DNA from: Anisus vortex
Lineage: Eukaryota > Mollusca > Gastropoda > Planorbidae
DNA length: 64,000 nucleotides
Reading direction: 5' to 3'
NCBI GenBank assembly: GCA_949126835.1
Contig: OX421503.1
Span: forward strand, 3,429,001-3,493,000
Shown here: positions 11,501 through 20,643 of the stretch, piece by piece
How positions within the stretch are numbered: position 1 is the stretch's first letter
Layout: every line of letters starts with the position of its first letter
Made by a program: the position numbers and the translations under genes
The notes under the pieces: model-generated
Told to the model about the DNA's origin: nothing
The model's database searches: none
What the model saw: only the letters and a program-made list of their open reading frames with translations

Positions 11501-14117
11501 GAAGTTAAACAAGGGGAAGTAAGAAGAGGTTTTTCGGCCAGCGACTGTATGGGAGGTAATTCAGACATGTGAACTTTGTGTTTTAAACAATGTGTTCACT
11601 CGGGAGTTTTTCACATGGGGCATAACATAAATAAATTAATTGTATAATTATGTGCACTGATTCTTTAAAGAATTATGAGGAGTTATAGTACGCATTATTT
11701 TATAATATATTGTTTACATGAATTTTGTAGTAAAACAACGTCATCTATTATAAGAGGACAGTTGAGTCAGTTCATGTTTGCCTCTGCAGAGAGACTGAAT
11801 ATAAGATAATGAAATAATATAAACACGTAAAAATTACAGTAAGCTTGGCTATATTAGGTGAAGGTATTGTACACACATAAATAAATATTTTACTAAATTA
11901 GTCAAAGAAAGTTTACAACTGTAAGTAGGCTAATTACCATTTTTCGGTTCCAACAGATCCCATTTACGTGTCAGTACCTTTTTTTTTTTCAGTGTCAAGT
12001 TTATTGTTACTTCAAAAAGGAGATGGGGGCGCACCAAGCCCTTGCTGATGGGGCGTGTCACGTACAGAAGGTTTCCTGCAGGTACCTGCACTACAGTTTG
12101 TTCCCTCTGCGGAATCCCCTTTGGAGCATTAACGAGGTGGCGTTGCTAGTGTACCTGCATTGTTGCCCGGTAGCACACACACACACCAGGCCATAGGCTT
12201 GGCGGTACGCTATTATTGGGCACATTCTATCCTCCCAATCAACTCTTGGGACTTGTGAATTTGCCGATAATCCCCCCCCCCCCCCCCCACACACACACAT
12301 TTGAAATCAAGTCTAAACGGATTACAAAAACATTGTCGACTTTGCTTTCACACGTAAAAGATGTGCTGCTTTAAACAAGAACACATACACACTTTACTTT
12401 ATCGATACCATTTGAAATTTGGAAACAAAATATTTCACCTGAATTTCTCAGGCAAATCGTCCATTTTGAACTTGGATGCCGGGATAAAGTCTTTGTGTCC
12501 AGGATGTTTGGTGCACATTCGCCACGCTATAGCGGACTCGAAGTCATGCTCAAACACCTCAATCTCATGTTTGCCTAATCATAAAAACAAATGATAAAGT
12601 TCAAAGAGAAAAGAAAAAATTCAACACGATAAATAAAACACATATTGATTTTGAATGAAGTGTGAATTTCTGTTTCTTCTCAATTTGATACCCTACGGTC
12701 AGTCATTTGCTTTTTTGAGCATGCAATTAAAGATAAGGAAAAAACAATCCTTACATACATTGTTTAAAATACAGCATAGCTTAAATTATTTGACAAATAT
12801 TAGCTTATAGAGTTTGGTTATTTACGTACAAAATGTAAACAAGCTTTAAAATGTTATAATTTGGTTAACTTTTAGTCGAATTTTAACTTAAGGATCCACG
12901 GTAAGCTCTGTATAATAATTTTAAATAATATCGATAATACTCTTAAAGTTTTAATACTACCTTGGTCGTCTATGGCTGGATGCCCGTAAACGACATCTTT
13001 GTCATCAAGTGCTTCTTCTGACGATGGTCCTTGAGTCTTATCTATCAAACACAGAGAGAATCAGTGGCTAGAAATGTATTACTGTCAGTTCTTATGTTGC
13101 TATTCTATGTGATTGTGATTTGTTCGTACGATAAAAGTAAATAGCCAAGAATGCAAAGTAAAAAGTAAAAATTATGATGTTCTTCCGCATCACTAGCACA
13201 AAGGACAGCTGCTAGCCAAGTTTGTAAGAAGTGTATTTTATCTCTTACAGAAACAGAAGATCATTGCGTCCTACGCCTGTTGGAGTATGGTCTTAGATTT
13301 TGATAAGTGTTTTAAATGATGTTACGTTGATGGCTTTCCTGGTTGTTGTTTTTCTGGAAACCCAATCCACGCACGGATGCCACTCGGGAAGTGTAAAAGT
13401 CGGAACAGGGGCTAAACGTGCAATCCTGGGGAGGGAGTGGAAATAGTGCAGGGTAGTAAGGCAACAGCAGGCTGCTACTGAACTGACGCACACATCAGAT
13501 ATTACCTTATGCATTACAGACACTCCTTTTATGAAGACGATTATTGCGTCCTACTCTCATCCGCGGTCCGAGTCTAGTCTTGCATTTGTATTAATGTTTT
13601 AGATGATGTTAAGTTACTGGTTTTCCTGGTTCGTTCAGGCAACCCATTCCATGTCCGAATGCCACTCGGGAAGAATGAGTACTTATATGCATTTGTTCTC
13701 GCTTAAGGTATGAAAAAACTGTATTTTTTTCCTTAAGTTTATCTGAGCATTGCAAAAGATTGTTTTTGTGTTGTAGGTCTATTTCTAAATTTAATGCCGT
13801 GTGTATTATTACTACTTTACTCTTTGACTTTCTGTCATTTGATATGACGTGGCGTGCCAGTTCTAAGAGAGATACTTATATTTAGCTGTTCAACTGACCT
13901 GGCAATAAATTTAAAGAAAGCTTAGACAAATGTAATATTGCTTGGCTTGGAAACAAAAACTTACTTTATTTAAAAAATGACTTTTTGAATCATTGTGTTA
14001 GTAAAGCCAATAAAAATTCAATTTAAGTTGATTACAAGAGCAGAAATAGTTTAGCTTACCTGGGTCTTCAGGGTTTGATAACTTTAACCGTTTGTAAGGT
14101 ACTGGTGAGTCATCCAT
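7635..14117 (-). CDS. Trypsin-fold serine protease-like protein, six exons, 360 residues
   Basis: I assembled six exons with GT-AG borders on the minus strand: 14117-14060, 13041-12961, 12574-12439, 10950-10817, 9908-9814 and 8213-7635. All five junction phases agree and the frame stays open to a TAG stop. The ATG lies in a good context (AAAATGG). Residues 169-360 form a chymotrypsin-like fold: TARHVV places the likely catalytic His at 180, HDLEFA an Asp at 232, and GSSGAP the nucleophile Ser at 313. A SHPHGC motif lies at 270-275. Residues 1-168 match no domain I recognise but include DEDDD followed by CPCPDC just before the protease part. There is no signal peptide or membrane segment, so an intracellular protein is likely. 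Substrate and pathway cannot be told. LINE-A fragments lie in introns 1, 3 and 4. Confidence 0.85.
8450..8568. repeat. (TCTA)n microsatellite in gene 1 intron 5
   Basis: CTCT followed by a long, nearly pure TCTA/ATCT tetranucleotide run within the intron between exons 5 and 6. Confidence 0.95.
8569..9397. other. Gene 1 intron 5 sequence, nothing else recognised
   Basis: A+T-rich intronic sequence. The open frame at 8589-8801 has no domain or splice support. Confidence 0.45.
9398..9537. mobile_element. hAT-like MITE (family M2), internally deleted copy
   Basis: The left edge contains GTGGTCGGCATTCG and the right edge TTGCCGACGCCTG, an imperfect inverted repeat of the CAGGCGTCGGCAAC type. The segment from CTGTTGGCACGCTGAATG to the right end is almost identical to 57492-57561, where a complete copy with terminal repeats exists. 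Confidence 0.7.
9814..9908 (-). CDS. Gene 1 exon 5
   Basis: Acceptor TCTCGTTCCAG and donor CATAAG|GTAAAA. 31 whole codons including DEDDD and the CPCPDC cysteine cluster. Ends in phase 0, as exon 6 requires. Confidence 0.75.
10045..10440 (-). mobile_element. LINE-A 3' fragment in gene 1 intron 4
   Basis: Starts at the 3' end of the element (TTCTATAAAGAAGATTATTG) and shows in reverse the LINE-A coding landmarks: the region for FFPSGIRAWNGL (TTCCATGCCCGAATGCCAC) and NLETLEDRR (CCTCTAGTGATTCTAGG). It is 5'-truncated and same-strand with the host gene. Confidence 0.8.
10817..10950 (-). CDS. Gene 1 exon 4
   Basis: Acceptor CTGTCTGTTTCAG and donor AACTG|GTTAGA. 44 whole codons beginning NEEIFRFIQLWAALTVKL. 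Leftover phases match both neighbours. Confidence 0.75.
11085..11290 (-). mobile_element. LINE-A 3' fragment in gene 1 intron 3
   Basis: Reverse landmarks of the LINE-A C-terminus and 3' UTR are present: CTGGTTTGTTCAGGTAACCC, CCACTCGGG and CCCGCATAAGGGAT. Only about 200 bp remains. Confidence 0.75.
11291..11978. other. Gene 1 intron 3 sequence, no repeat assigned
   Basis: Positions 11395-11640 contain a TATAAAGG motif, a GA-rich tract and a later AATAAAT. This is reminiscent of a retroviral-type LTR, but no matching termini or target duplication were found. Confidence 0.35.
11979..12265 (-). mobile_element. Retroposed G+C-richer repeat with poly(A) tail, copy 2
   Basis: On the minus strand the unit homologous to 2950-3235 is followed by AATAAACTTGACACTG and then 11 A residues. 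A polyadenylation signal just before an A tail is the signature of a reverse-transcribed RNA. It lies within intron 3 of gene 1. A C-run and CA repeat follow at 12273-12299. Confidence 0.7.
12273..12299. repeat. C homopolymer next to (CA)n
   Basis: A run of about 18 C residues followed by ACACACACACA. Confidence 0.9.
12439..12574 (-). CDS. Gene 1 exon 3
   Basis: Acceptor TTATGATTAG and donor TTCAG|GTGAAA. Encodes KHEIEVFEHDFESAIAWR and 26 further whole codons. Two bases (AG) are left over and complete an Arg codon with exon 4. Confidence 0.75.
12961..13041 (-). CDS. Gene 1 exon 2
   Basis: Acceptor GTTTGATAG and donor CAAG|GTAGTA. Encodes KTQGPSSEEALDDK and onward, an acidic linker-like stretch, with 26 whole codons plus split codons at each end. 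Confidence 0.75.
13245..13415 (-). mobile_element. LINE-A 3' fragment in gene 1 intron 1
   Basis: Reverse landmarks are present: ATTGCGTCCTACGC (3' UTR), TTTTAAATGATGTTACGTTG (TSFKTLIK region) and GCCACTCGGGAAG (PSGI region). It is diverged and short. Confidence 0.7.
13525..13880 (-). mobile_element. LINE-A 3' fragment in gene 1 intron 1, second copy
   Basis: A better preserved copy about 110 bp after the previous one, beginning TTTTATGAAGACGATTATTG and running through the FFPSGIRAWNGL region to the LIPYARTNAY region. The two are head-to-tail, so this may be a nested or repeated insertion at one site. Confidence 0.8.
14060..14117 (-). CDS. Gene 1 exon 1 (start codon exon)
   Basis: Begins MDDSPVPYKR and ends with the donor CCCAG|GTAAGC. 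One base (G) is left over and combines with AT of exon 2 to make Asp. The 5' UTR continues upstream. Confidence 0.75.
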
Positions 14118-14480
14118 TTTATTTAAACTTTCCTTCAAGAACTGCGATACGGTGTTATCGGCAGCAACAGTTAACTAAGTCTATTGAGAGAATAATTATT
14201 ATAAGCGCCACAGTATGATAAACAAAGTTTATTAAAGTCTTATTCTTTAAAAAATGTGTATTGTCCTAAATGATAATAATAATAAATAACAACACGTTAC
14301 TTCCAGGAACGCCCTGACAGTTCCAACAGATCAGTAAACGGGAATAAATGCTGATATCAAAACTGAAACAAGGTCGATAATAACGGCATTGAGTTATCTT
14401 CAAAAACAACAACGAGTATTCGCAACGGGAAAATCCGCAAACGACGGACTATTTACTACATAGCATGACGTGGTATGACG
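14118..14480 (-). promoter_or_regulatory. Presumed 5' UTR and promoter region of gene 1
   Basis: A possible 5' UTR intron runs from the donor GTAACG (14300-14295) to the acceptor GACTTAG ending at 14175, which would give exon 1 a noncoding start at 14174. Positions 14301-14480 are CpG-richer than the surroundings and include TGACGT-type motifs. The transcription start was not located. Confidence 0.35.
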
Positions 14481-16005
14481 CGGGGGATGGTAGAACCGAG
14501 ATATTAAATATAGACGCACTTTTACAAAGCATTTAATTTTTTTCTGTTGATATTAAAACAAAAGACCTAGATCTACCTCAGTTTGAAATACGAAAAAAAA
14601 CAACCCAACTAAAAAACTGGCTAGAAGAAACAGTAATCACGTAACAGGGGATGGCGGATAGGTGGGGTGCAATTTATTTTGGGAGCAGGGCGTGCCAATG
14701 GTGAATAGTACATTGGAAGGTGGAAAAAATGGCAAGGTGGAAGGGAGGGGGGAGGTGCACATTAGAGTAGCAATATCTTCTTGTTGTTTTTTGTGTGTAT
14801 AAAATTGTTTTAATCTGAACTATTGAAAAACTAGTATATTATTTACTTTTCAAAGCAACGTTGAGTTTGAATTAGTTATCAATTTTTTTATTTATTTTTA
14901 AATTATCACTGTGCGATATAAGTATGTGCATGATACGAATTGCATAATTAATTATTCTCAAGAATTAAGATTTAAAAAACATAATCCTTTGCTGCTTTTT
15001 AAAAATGTTATTTGAATTTTTTTAATATAAAAATTAATAAAGTTGCTTTTTTTTTTGTTCTCCATTAAATTTGACTATATAGCCCAGACAACACAAACAT
15101 ACTTGGTTTAAAACTTGAGTGTCAGCACATAATTGTATAAAAAATTCAACCTTGATTTGGTCAACGTGAATTTAGCTGAACACACATTTCTCATTGATGA
15201 GCTTTGGATTATAAGACTGGTAGAGTTTTGGTTCTGGCCTGGAATTTGACTTATAGAAATGTAAATTAAGCATGCCTTGTTAATGTAACATGCCGTTTCA
15301 ATGTCTCTCACATTTGCACAGAGATAAGCTAATATTCACATGTATAAACCACACTTTTTGTGCCATATTTTTAGGTCGGAAAAGAGGTGCCCATTATAGA
15401 CTACCTAAGTTGAATATAGACTGAAATCAATCAACTGATTTAGGTTAAGACTACCGTAAGGCAGTGCTGTAAGACTAAGACTGGTATATAAAGGAAGAAA
15501 AAAACGTATTAAATGTTACAATAAATCTTTTTATATCAATGTGTTATATATAATACATAAATTCAACAAAACAACATTTATTTCAGGCACATTATATCAA
15601 CATTCAAACATTCTTATCCGTGACACAGTTAAGTCATTTTGTCATTTTGTCAACTTGTTTTTTATTTCTAGGCCTAAAGACTTACGGGTGTAAAAAAAAT
15701 CGTGTTTTTTTTTGTACGCAAATAAAAAATCGAAACACAACACATTCACTTATATATGCACGTTTTGTGATTTTATTTCTAATAAATGTATAATTTGTAT
15801 CAATATTGTGTGGTGTTTCTATGTAATTTAGACGTAGCCTAGTTCAGTCTACAGCGGCTATAATTTATTTTGTAGCATCGGGAACATTGAGGTGAACGGA
15901 ATTTCCCGATGTTTGAATTCTTACTTTCAAATTGTACGAAAGTGAGCTTACTTTAGAACTTCTTATTTGGATTCTGGGCTTTCAAGATTTAAATGGACAT
16001 ATAAT
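14481..16005. other. A+T-rich intergenic sequence
   Basis: Contains a short hairpin (CATCGGGAA ... TTCCCGATG, 15877-15911) and poly(T) runs. No gene or known repeat is recognised. Confidence 0.45.
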
Positions 16006-16007
<2 letters not shown>

Positions 16008-16082
<75 letters not shown>

Positions 16083-16085
16083 ATA
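16008..16085. repeat. (TA)n microsatellite
   Basis: A nearly uninterrupted TA dinucleotide run. Confidence 0.95.
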
Positions 16086-17115
16086 AAATATAATATATAG
16101 CTGATAATTGATTTTCCATCCGACCAATAAATAAATGATAGCATTAATCAAGAATTAATACAGTGTTACGTGACGATATCTAATATTGTTTGTTCAGCTA
16201 TACTTTGGGAGAGCTAATTCTATTTTTTTTTTCTAAGTCCTACATGTGCTTTTAAAGATATTTTTGTCCTGATTACGAAAACGTTGGTTTCGTTTAGCGA
16301 TTCCGTTTCTGTGATTTTTTATTTAATGTTGAATAGTCGGTAATTGTTCATGTCTTATGAAATATTGTTACTTCCCTTGAGCACTCTTTGTTGTTTAATA
16401 AAAACCGTGTTACGTCCCTTTGGTTTTTATTATTTATTTATTTTTATATATTTATTTTATCCTCATAGTTTGTGTATATTTCTGTGTTGCATAAGCAGAA
16501 GCCAACCTGATAATATCAAAATATCAAAAGATGCTGTCAGGTTTTCTGGCAAGCTCATATTTTTTACTGACATTTAAAAAAAAAAAGGTAGATCTAACCC
16601 AATCCTGACTGAAAATTTCCTTGCAAGCTTTCTAAAGGACGAATATATATCATATGATGTCTTTTTTAAAAAGTGTAACGATTTGTGGCTCTTTTAATGA
16701 TGTTGAAGATAAATAAAATGTATTTTCCGCCATCCTATAAGGTTTTGTTTAGAAAATATTCTTACTAAATTTTGGTTGACACGATAGAAACTATGTCTCA
16801 ATAGAATTAGCCAGTTTTTGACACACACACGCAAGAAGATTGCTATTAATTGCTAAAAGCCTTAACGTTAGTTCTGCTACGTAGTGATGTCGTATATCGT
16901 TGCCCCCTCCCCTTCCCCACCTCCACCATCACATACATATTGCAGACAGTTAAGACCCCATTCCTACAATAGAGGTATGTCAACTTGACATTACTTGTGG
17001 TCGCTATTTTAAAATCGACAATATATTTTTGAACAGAAGGCTTAGATCTATGTACAGTTTAGACCCTTTACCTTTTGCATTGCAATGCATTTGCTGGATG
17101 GTCACAACATTTAGG
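16086..17115. other. A+T-rich intergenic sequence
   Basis: No exon, RNA gene or repeat family could be supported. Confidence 0.45.
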
Positions 17116-17118
17116 ATG

Positions 17119-17366
17119 CATTGTTGTTTACAATGTTGTTTACAATGTTGTTTACACTGTTGTTTACAATGTTGTTTACAATGTTGTTTACAATGTTGTT
17201 TACAATGTTGTTTACAATGCTGTTTACCATGCTGTTTACAATGTTGTTTACAATGTTGTTTACAACGTTGTTTACAATGCTGTTTACAATGCTGTTTACA
17301 ATGTTGTTTACAATGTTGTTTACAATGTTGTTTACAATGTTGTTTACAATGTTGTTTACAATGTAA
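17119..17366. repeat. 12-bp minisatellite, about 20 copies, carrying TGTTTAC
   Basis: The unit is ATGTTGTTTACA with few variants. Each unit contains TGTTTAC, the reverse complement of GTAAACA, which is the core recognised by forkhead (FOX) transcription factors. The period is a multiple of 3, so all three plus frames stay open (MLFT, CCLQ and YNVV repeats). These are not proteins. Confidence 0.92.
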
Positions 17367-17864
17367 ACCTAACGCATCGCTTGAAGTTTAACTAAGGTCT
17401 TATTTTTGACAACAACACAAGGTTTAACTTATTTCAATAACAACAAGATGATGCTTTGTTGTTCATTTTGCAACTACAGATGTTGCCTTAGGACAATGAT
17501 TCTCAAACCTTTAAAAGATTTATTGCCTGATGGTGCCTTAGAAGTTCTTTTAATGACTCAAGGTACCTTTAGACATTAAAAAACTAAATTAACTGCAAAT
17601 AACAGAATTTAAGGAATGCTCTCAATTACATTAAAAAAATATTACTAGAACAAAATTAGTTATTATATTTCGTGTACAATTTCAATGGAATTGCTTCATC
17701 TGCAATGCCCTGCAAATGACTTCTTTTATGTTTGGATTTGTTGTGCCATGGCAACTATCATGTATTTTGAGGCATTGAATGTTTTGTGTTGATAGCAAGT
17801 AGCGTGGAAAAAAGCCATATCACAATCATAGATGATTACAAACGGCATCAATACTCTTAGCGAC
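17367..17864. other. Spacer with a possible decayed hAT end
   Basis: GGACAATGATTCTCAAACC at 17491 resembles hAT-type termini, but no opposite end was found. The rest is unassigned. Confidence 0.3.
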
Positions 17865-17865
17865 A

Positions 17866-18295
17866 TCTTATCTTATATATATATTACAGATGATCCTTCT
17901 ATAAAGAAGATTATTTGCGACCAACGCACATCCGTGGTTTGAGTCTAGTCTTGCATTTTTATTAGTATTTTAAATAATTTCATTACTGGCTTCCCAGGTT
18001 TATTGATGGAACCCATTCCAAGCCCGAATGCCACTCTGGAAGAAATAGTACTTAATATGCATTTTCTCTCGCATAAGGGATAAGGAAAGTGTTTTTGTCT
18101 TTATGTTTATCTGAGCATTGCAACAGGCTGTTATTAAGTTGTATTTCTAAATTAGAGTTTAATGCCTTTAGTATTATTACTACTTTAATCTTTGCCCTTC
18201 TGTCCTCTAGTGTTTCTAGGTTTAGTGAATTGACTATTGGTGTCACTCTTGCCAGTTGTGAATATTTGCAATCAACGAATAGTTTAATAGTTTAT
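17866..18295 (-). mobile_element. LINE-A 3' fragment with ATCTT tail
   Basis: Read on the minus strand it encodes TPIVNSLNLETLEDRRAK, then KVVIILKALNSNLEIQ and DKHKDKNTFLIPYAR, matching the plus copy at 33.3-34.1 kb, then the 3' UTR. The 3' tail is a short run of ATCTT units at 17866-17880. 5'-truncated. Confidence 0.85.
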
Positions 18296-18364
18296 AGTTG
18301 TGGATGTCTTGTGCATTTCACTGAAGGATGATCAGATTCTAGATGATGGGTTTTTAATAAACAG

Positions 18365-18545
18365 TGTTCGCCTTGGCATCCTTGTTTGTTCTAATGGTGT
18401 TCTGAAATAAACGATGTTACATCATTAGCGTTTGCCTTAAGATACATGCTGTTCTAATGGTGTTTTTTGAAAAACAACTGGGTTTTAATCAGCAATGTTT
18501 CCCTTAAGTTCTCCGTTCTCCTCTGTGCTAATGGGGTTCTAGAAG
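18365..18545. repeat. Degenerate tandem repeat, about 3 copies
   Basis: GTTCTAATGGTGTTCTG and variants recur about every 70 bp along with CCTTAAG/GCCTTGG motifs. Confidence 0.5.
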
Positions 18546-18564
18546 AAACACCACCTCACTTTCG

Positions 18565-18778
18565 TATGAAGCCGGCTGGTCCAGCGGTTAGTTCACCGGA
18601 CTGTCAACCAAAAACCAACGGACAGGTCGCGGGTTCTATCCTTGCCACCGACGGATCCCTGTCGCCCTGCAGGAGTTTTGGGCCTAGAGGACGTACTAAT
18701 CTTCTATCTAGAAGGAACGTCTGTAAACTTCAAAGAAACTTAAAAGATATAAGATGTTTTAAATTGAGAGCCTGACTC
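18565..18778 (+). mobile_element. tRNA-derived SINE (SINE-B)
   Basis: The A-box-like TGGTCCAGCGG at the start and the B-box-like GGGTTCTATCC about 50 bp on have tRNA-like spacing. The body includes GGGCCTAGAGGACGTAC. It differs from SINE-A in both head and body. It ends at the 68-bp array. Confidence 0.65.
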
Positions 18779-19051
18779 TTTATCGGCCCAGCTCCCCACC
18801 TGCTTCGATCCTACCTGCCCAATCGACACGAAGGCAGATCGTGTTTCCTTATCGGCCCAGCTCCCCACCTGCTTCGGGCTACCTGTCCAATCGATACGTA
18901 GGCAGATCGTGTTTCCTTATCGGCACAGCTCCCCACCTGCTTCGGGCTACCTGTCCAATCGATAAGTAGGCAGATCGTGTTTCCTTATCGGCCCAGCTCC
19001 CCACCTGCTTCGATCCTACCTGCCCAATCGATACGTAGGCAGATCGTGTTT
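18779..19051. repeat. 68-69-bp minisatellite, 4 copies
   Basis: Each unit contains TATCGGCCCAGCTCCCCACC, TACCTGCCCAATCGA or a variant, and GGCAGATCGTGTTTCC. Four units lie head to tail and are G+C-richer than their surroundings. The minus-strand open frame over it is not a gene. Confidence 0.92.
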
Positions 19052-19649
19052 TAAATCCACTACAATTCATGGGCTTTGCTTTGCTTAATTACAATGGTTA
19101 CATTGTACAATAAATTGTATTCAACTTGTTTTTATTGCTGTATTGTGACTTTCTGTTCTTTTGTATTACCCGTAGACGCCTTAAATCTACAAAGTTTTGC
19201 TGGTCACAACATCAAAGATTGTGACTTATTCATTGCTTAGCAATTAAATAAGCAGTTCGGAACTAAAGTGAATATAAACGCAGATACTGCGCCGTTTGCT
19301 AAATCAATATACAGTAACTTGCTTCGACTTCGACTGCTTAACTTTTGATAGGTAGCCTACGTTTTTTATAAATATATTATATATGTTTTATATCATATCA
19401 TATATATATTTCTGTTTAAACATAAAACCTAAGGTTTATTTATACACATCTCTTTAACTATCAACCTATGGAGCGGTTGTGTAAGCATTTATGTATATGT
19501 AGGCTTGTGGATAGTTAAAGTAAATTTTGTGATGTCGTGATGTTAACTGTGTTACATTTGTTGCATTATGAGCCTAATGAGGTTTTGTATTAAACTAAAG
19601 TTTTGAAAATGGCAGCTATACATGTTCCTTGTTTCCCGACTTCTTTTAA

Positions 19650-19723
19650 CCCTTCTTGTACCGACCTACTTTCAATCTATGCTATCTTCAGTCCCGCTAT
19701 ATACGCGCCCGGGACTGTAAAGG
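19650..19723. mobile_element. Tiny TTAA-flanked element (family M3), copy 1
   Basis: 74 bp flanked on each side by TTAA. It starts CCCTTCTTGTACCGACC and contains TATATACGCGCCCGGGACTG. The same sequence lies at 58258-58330, also flanked by TTAA. TTAA target duplication is typical of piggyBac-type transposition; the superfamily is inferred from this alone. Confidence 0.7.
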
Positions 19724-19732
19724 TTAAAAAAG

Positions 19733-20012
19733 AAAAAAGTATCCCGTCGGACCGAATTGATCCATAGGTCTGATGTAGCAGCGTTCACCAGTTTATGTGG
19801 CCACGGCATACTAGGTGATTGTGTGGCCAGCACTATGCACAGCCGCCTTTACTTTACCCCAACTAAGGTCAGGTACCCATAAGAGCTGGGTTGACTAATG
19901 GACACCCTCCTGACCGGGGAAAAAATCCTAGACTGCACAGGATTTGAACCCAGGACCTTCGGCTCGCCAGTCGAACGCGCTGCCGCTTAACTACCGTGCC
20001 GTGCTACTATGC
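19733..20012 (-). mobile_element. tRNA-derived SINE (SINE-A), near full length
   Basis: On the minus strand the head carries an A-box-like region and the B-box GGGTTCAAATCC. The body contains GAGGGTGTCC, CAGCTC, TACCTGACC and CGTGGCC, and the 3' end TTCGGTCCGACGGGATAC. Similar copies lie at 23118, 24145, 48527, 53795 and 56316. Confidence 0.85.
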
Positions 20013-20044
20013 AGGCTGGCTTATAGAGGAAGAACAAGAATTAC

Positions 20045-20515
20045 AGACACTCCTTCTATAAAGAAGATTATTGCGTTCTACGTTCATCCGTGGTTGGAGT
20101 TTAGTCTTGCATTCTTATTAATGTTTTAAATGATTTTAATTTACTAATTTTCCTGCTTTGTTCAAGCAACCCCTTTCATGCCCGAATGCCAGTCGGGAAG
20201 AAATAATACGGATATGAATCTGTTCTCGCATATGTGATGGTCAAAGTGTTTATGTCTTTATGTTTATCTGAACGTTTCAACATGTTGTTATTGTGTTGTA
20301 TTTCTTAATTATAGTTTAATGCCGTATATATTATTACTACTTTACTCTTTACCCTTCTGTCCTCTGGCGTTTCTAGGTTTAGTGATTTGACTTTTGTCAT
20401 TAGTCTTATCAGTTGTAAATATTCACTAATGATTAAAATTGCAGCTCTTTTCGGAATTTGTTCTAATTTTTTTAATGTTTTCTTTATTTGTAGCACTAGT
20501 TATAATATTTGACAT
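20045..20515 (-). mobile_element. LINE-A 3' fragment just upstream of gene 2
   Basis: Minus-strand translation gives KKTLKKLEQIPKRAA, then SLNLETPEDRRVKSK, matching the LINE-A C-terminus, followed by its 3' UTR. The truncated 5' end stops about 60 bp before the start codon of gene 2. It thus lies in that gene's promoter or 5' UTR intron. Confidence 0.85.
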
Positions 20516-20573
20516 GGTAATTAGCCATTGACAATCTTTTATTGTAAATTTTCTCAATAGAATTCAATACAAA

Positions 20574-20643
20574 ATGAACCACTTTCTAGTATTGTGGCTG
20601 GTCACTATTTGTAGGTTGATTAACGCACAGGATGGTACAGTCA
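20574..20643 (+). CDS. Gene 2 exon 1, signal peptide
   Basis: 23 codons plus one base before the strong donor GTCA|GTAAGTG. Hydrophobic core FLVLWLVTI, then LINAQDGTV. A possible acceptor, TTTTCTCAATAG at 20549-20560, would put the 5' UTR start in an upstream exon. Confidence 0.7.

Noticed and set aside
11395..11640. LTR promoter in gene 1 intron 3 (TATAAAGG plus AATAAAT)
   Set aside because: No TG...CA borders with a target duplication could be found; the motifs alone are common in A+T-rich DNA.
17029..17395. Poly-MLFT, CCLQ and YNVV frames
   Set aside because: Three simultaneous frames over a 12-bp array; no domain, no splice support.
18565..18660. Functional tRNA gene
   Set aside because: A- and B-box-like motifs exist but no cloverleaf could be drawn, and a SINE body follows.
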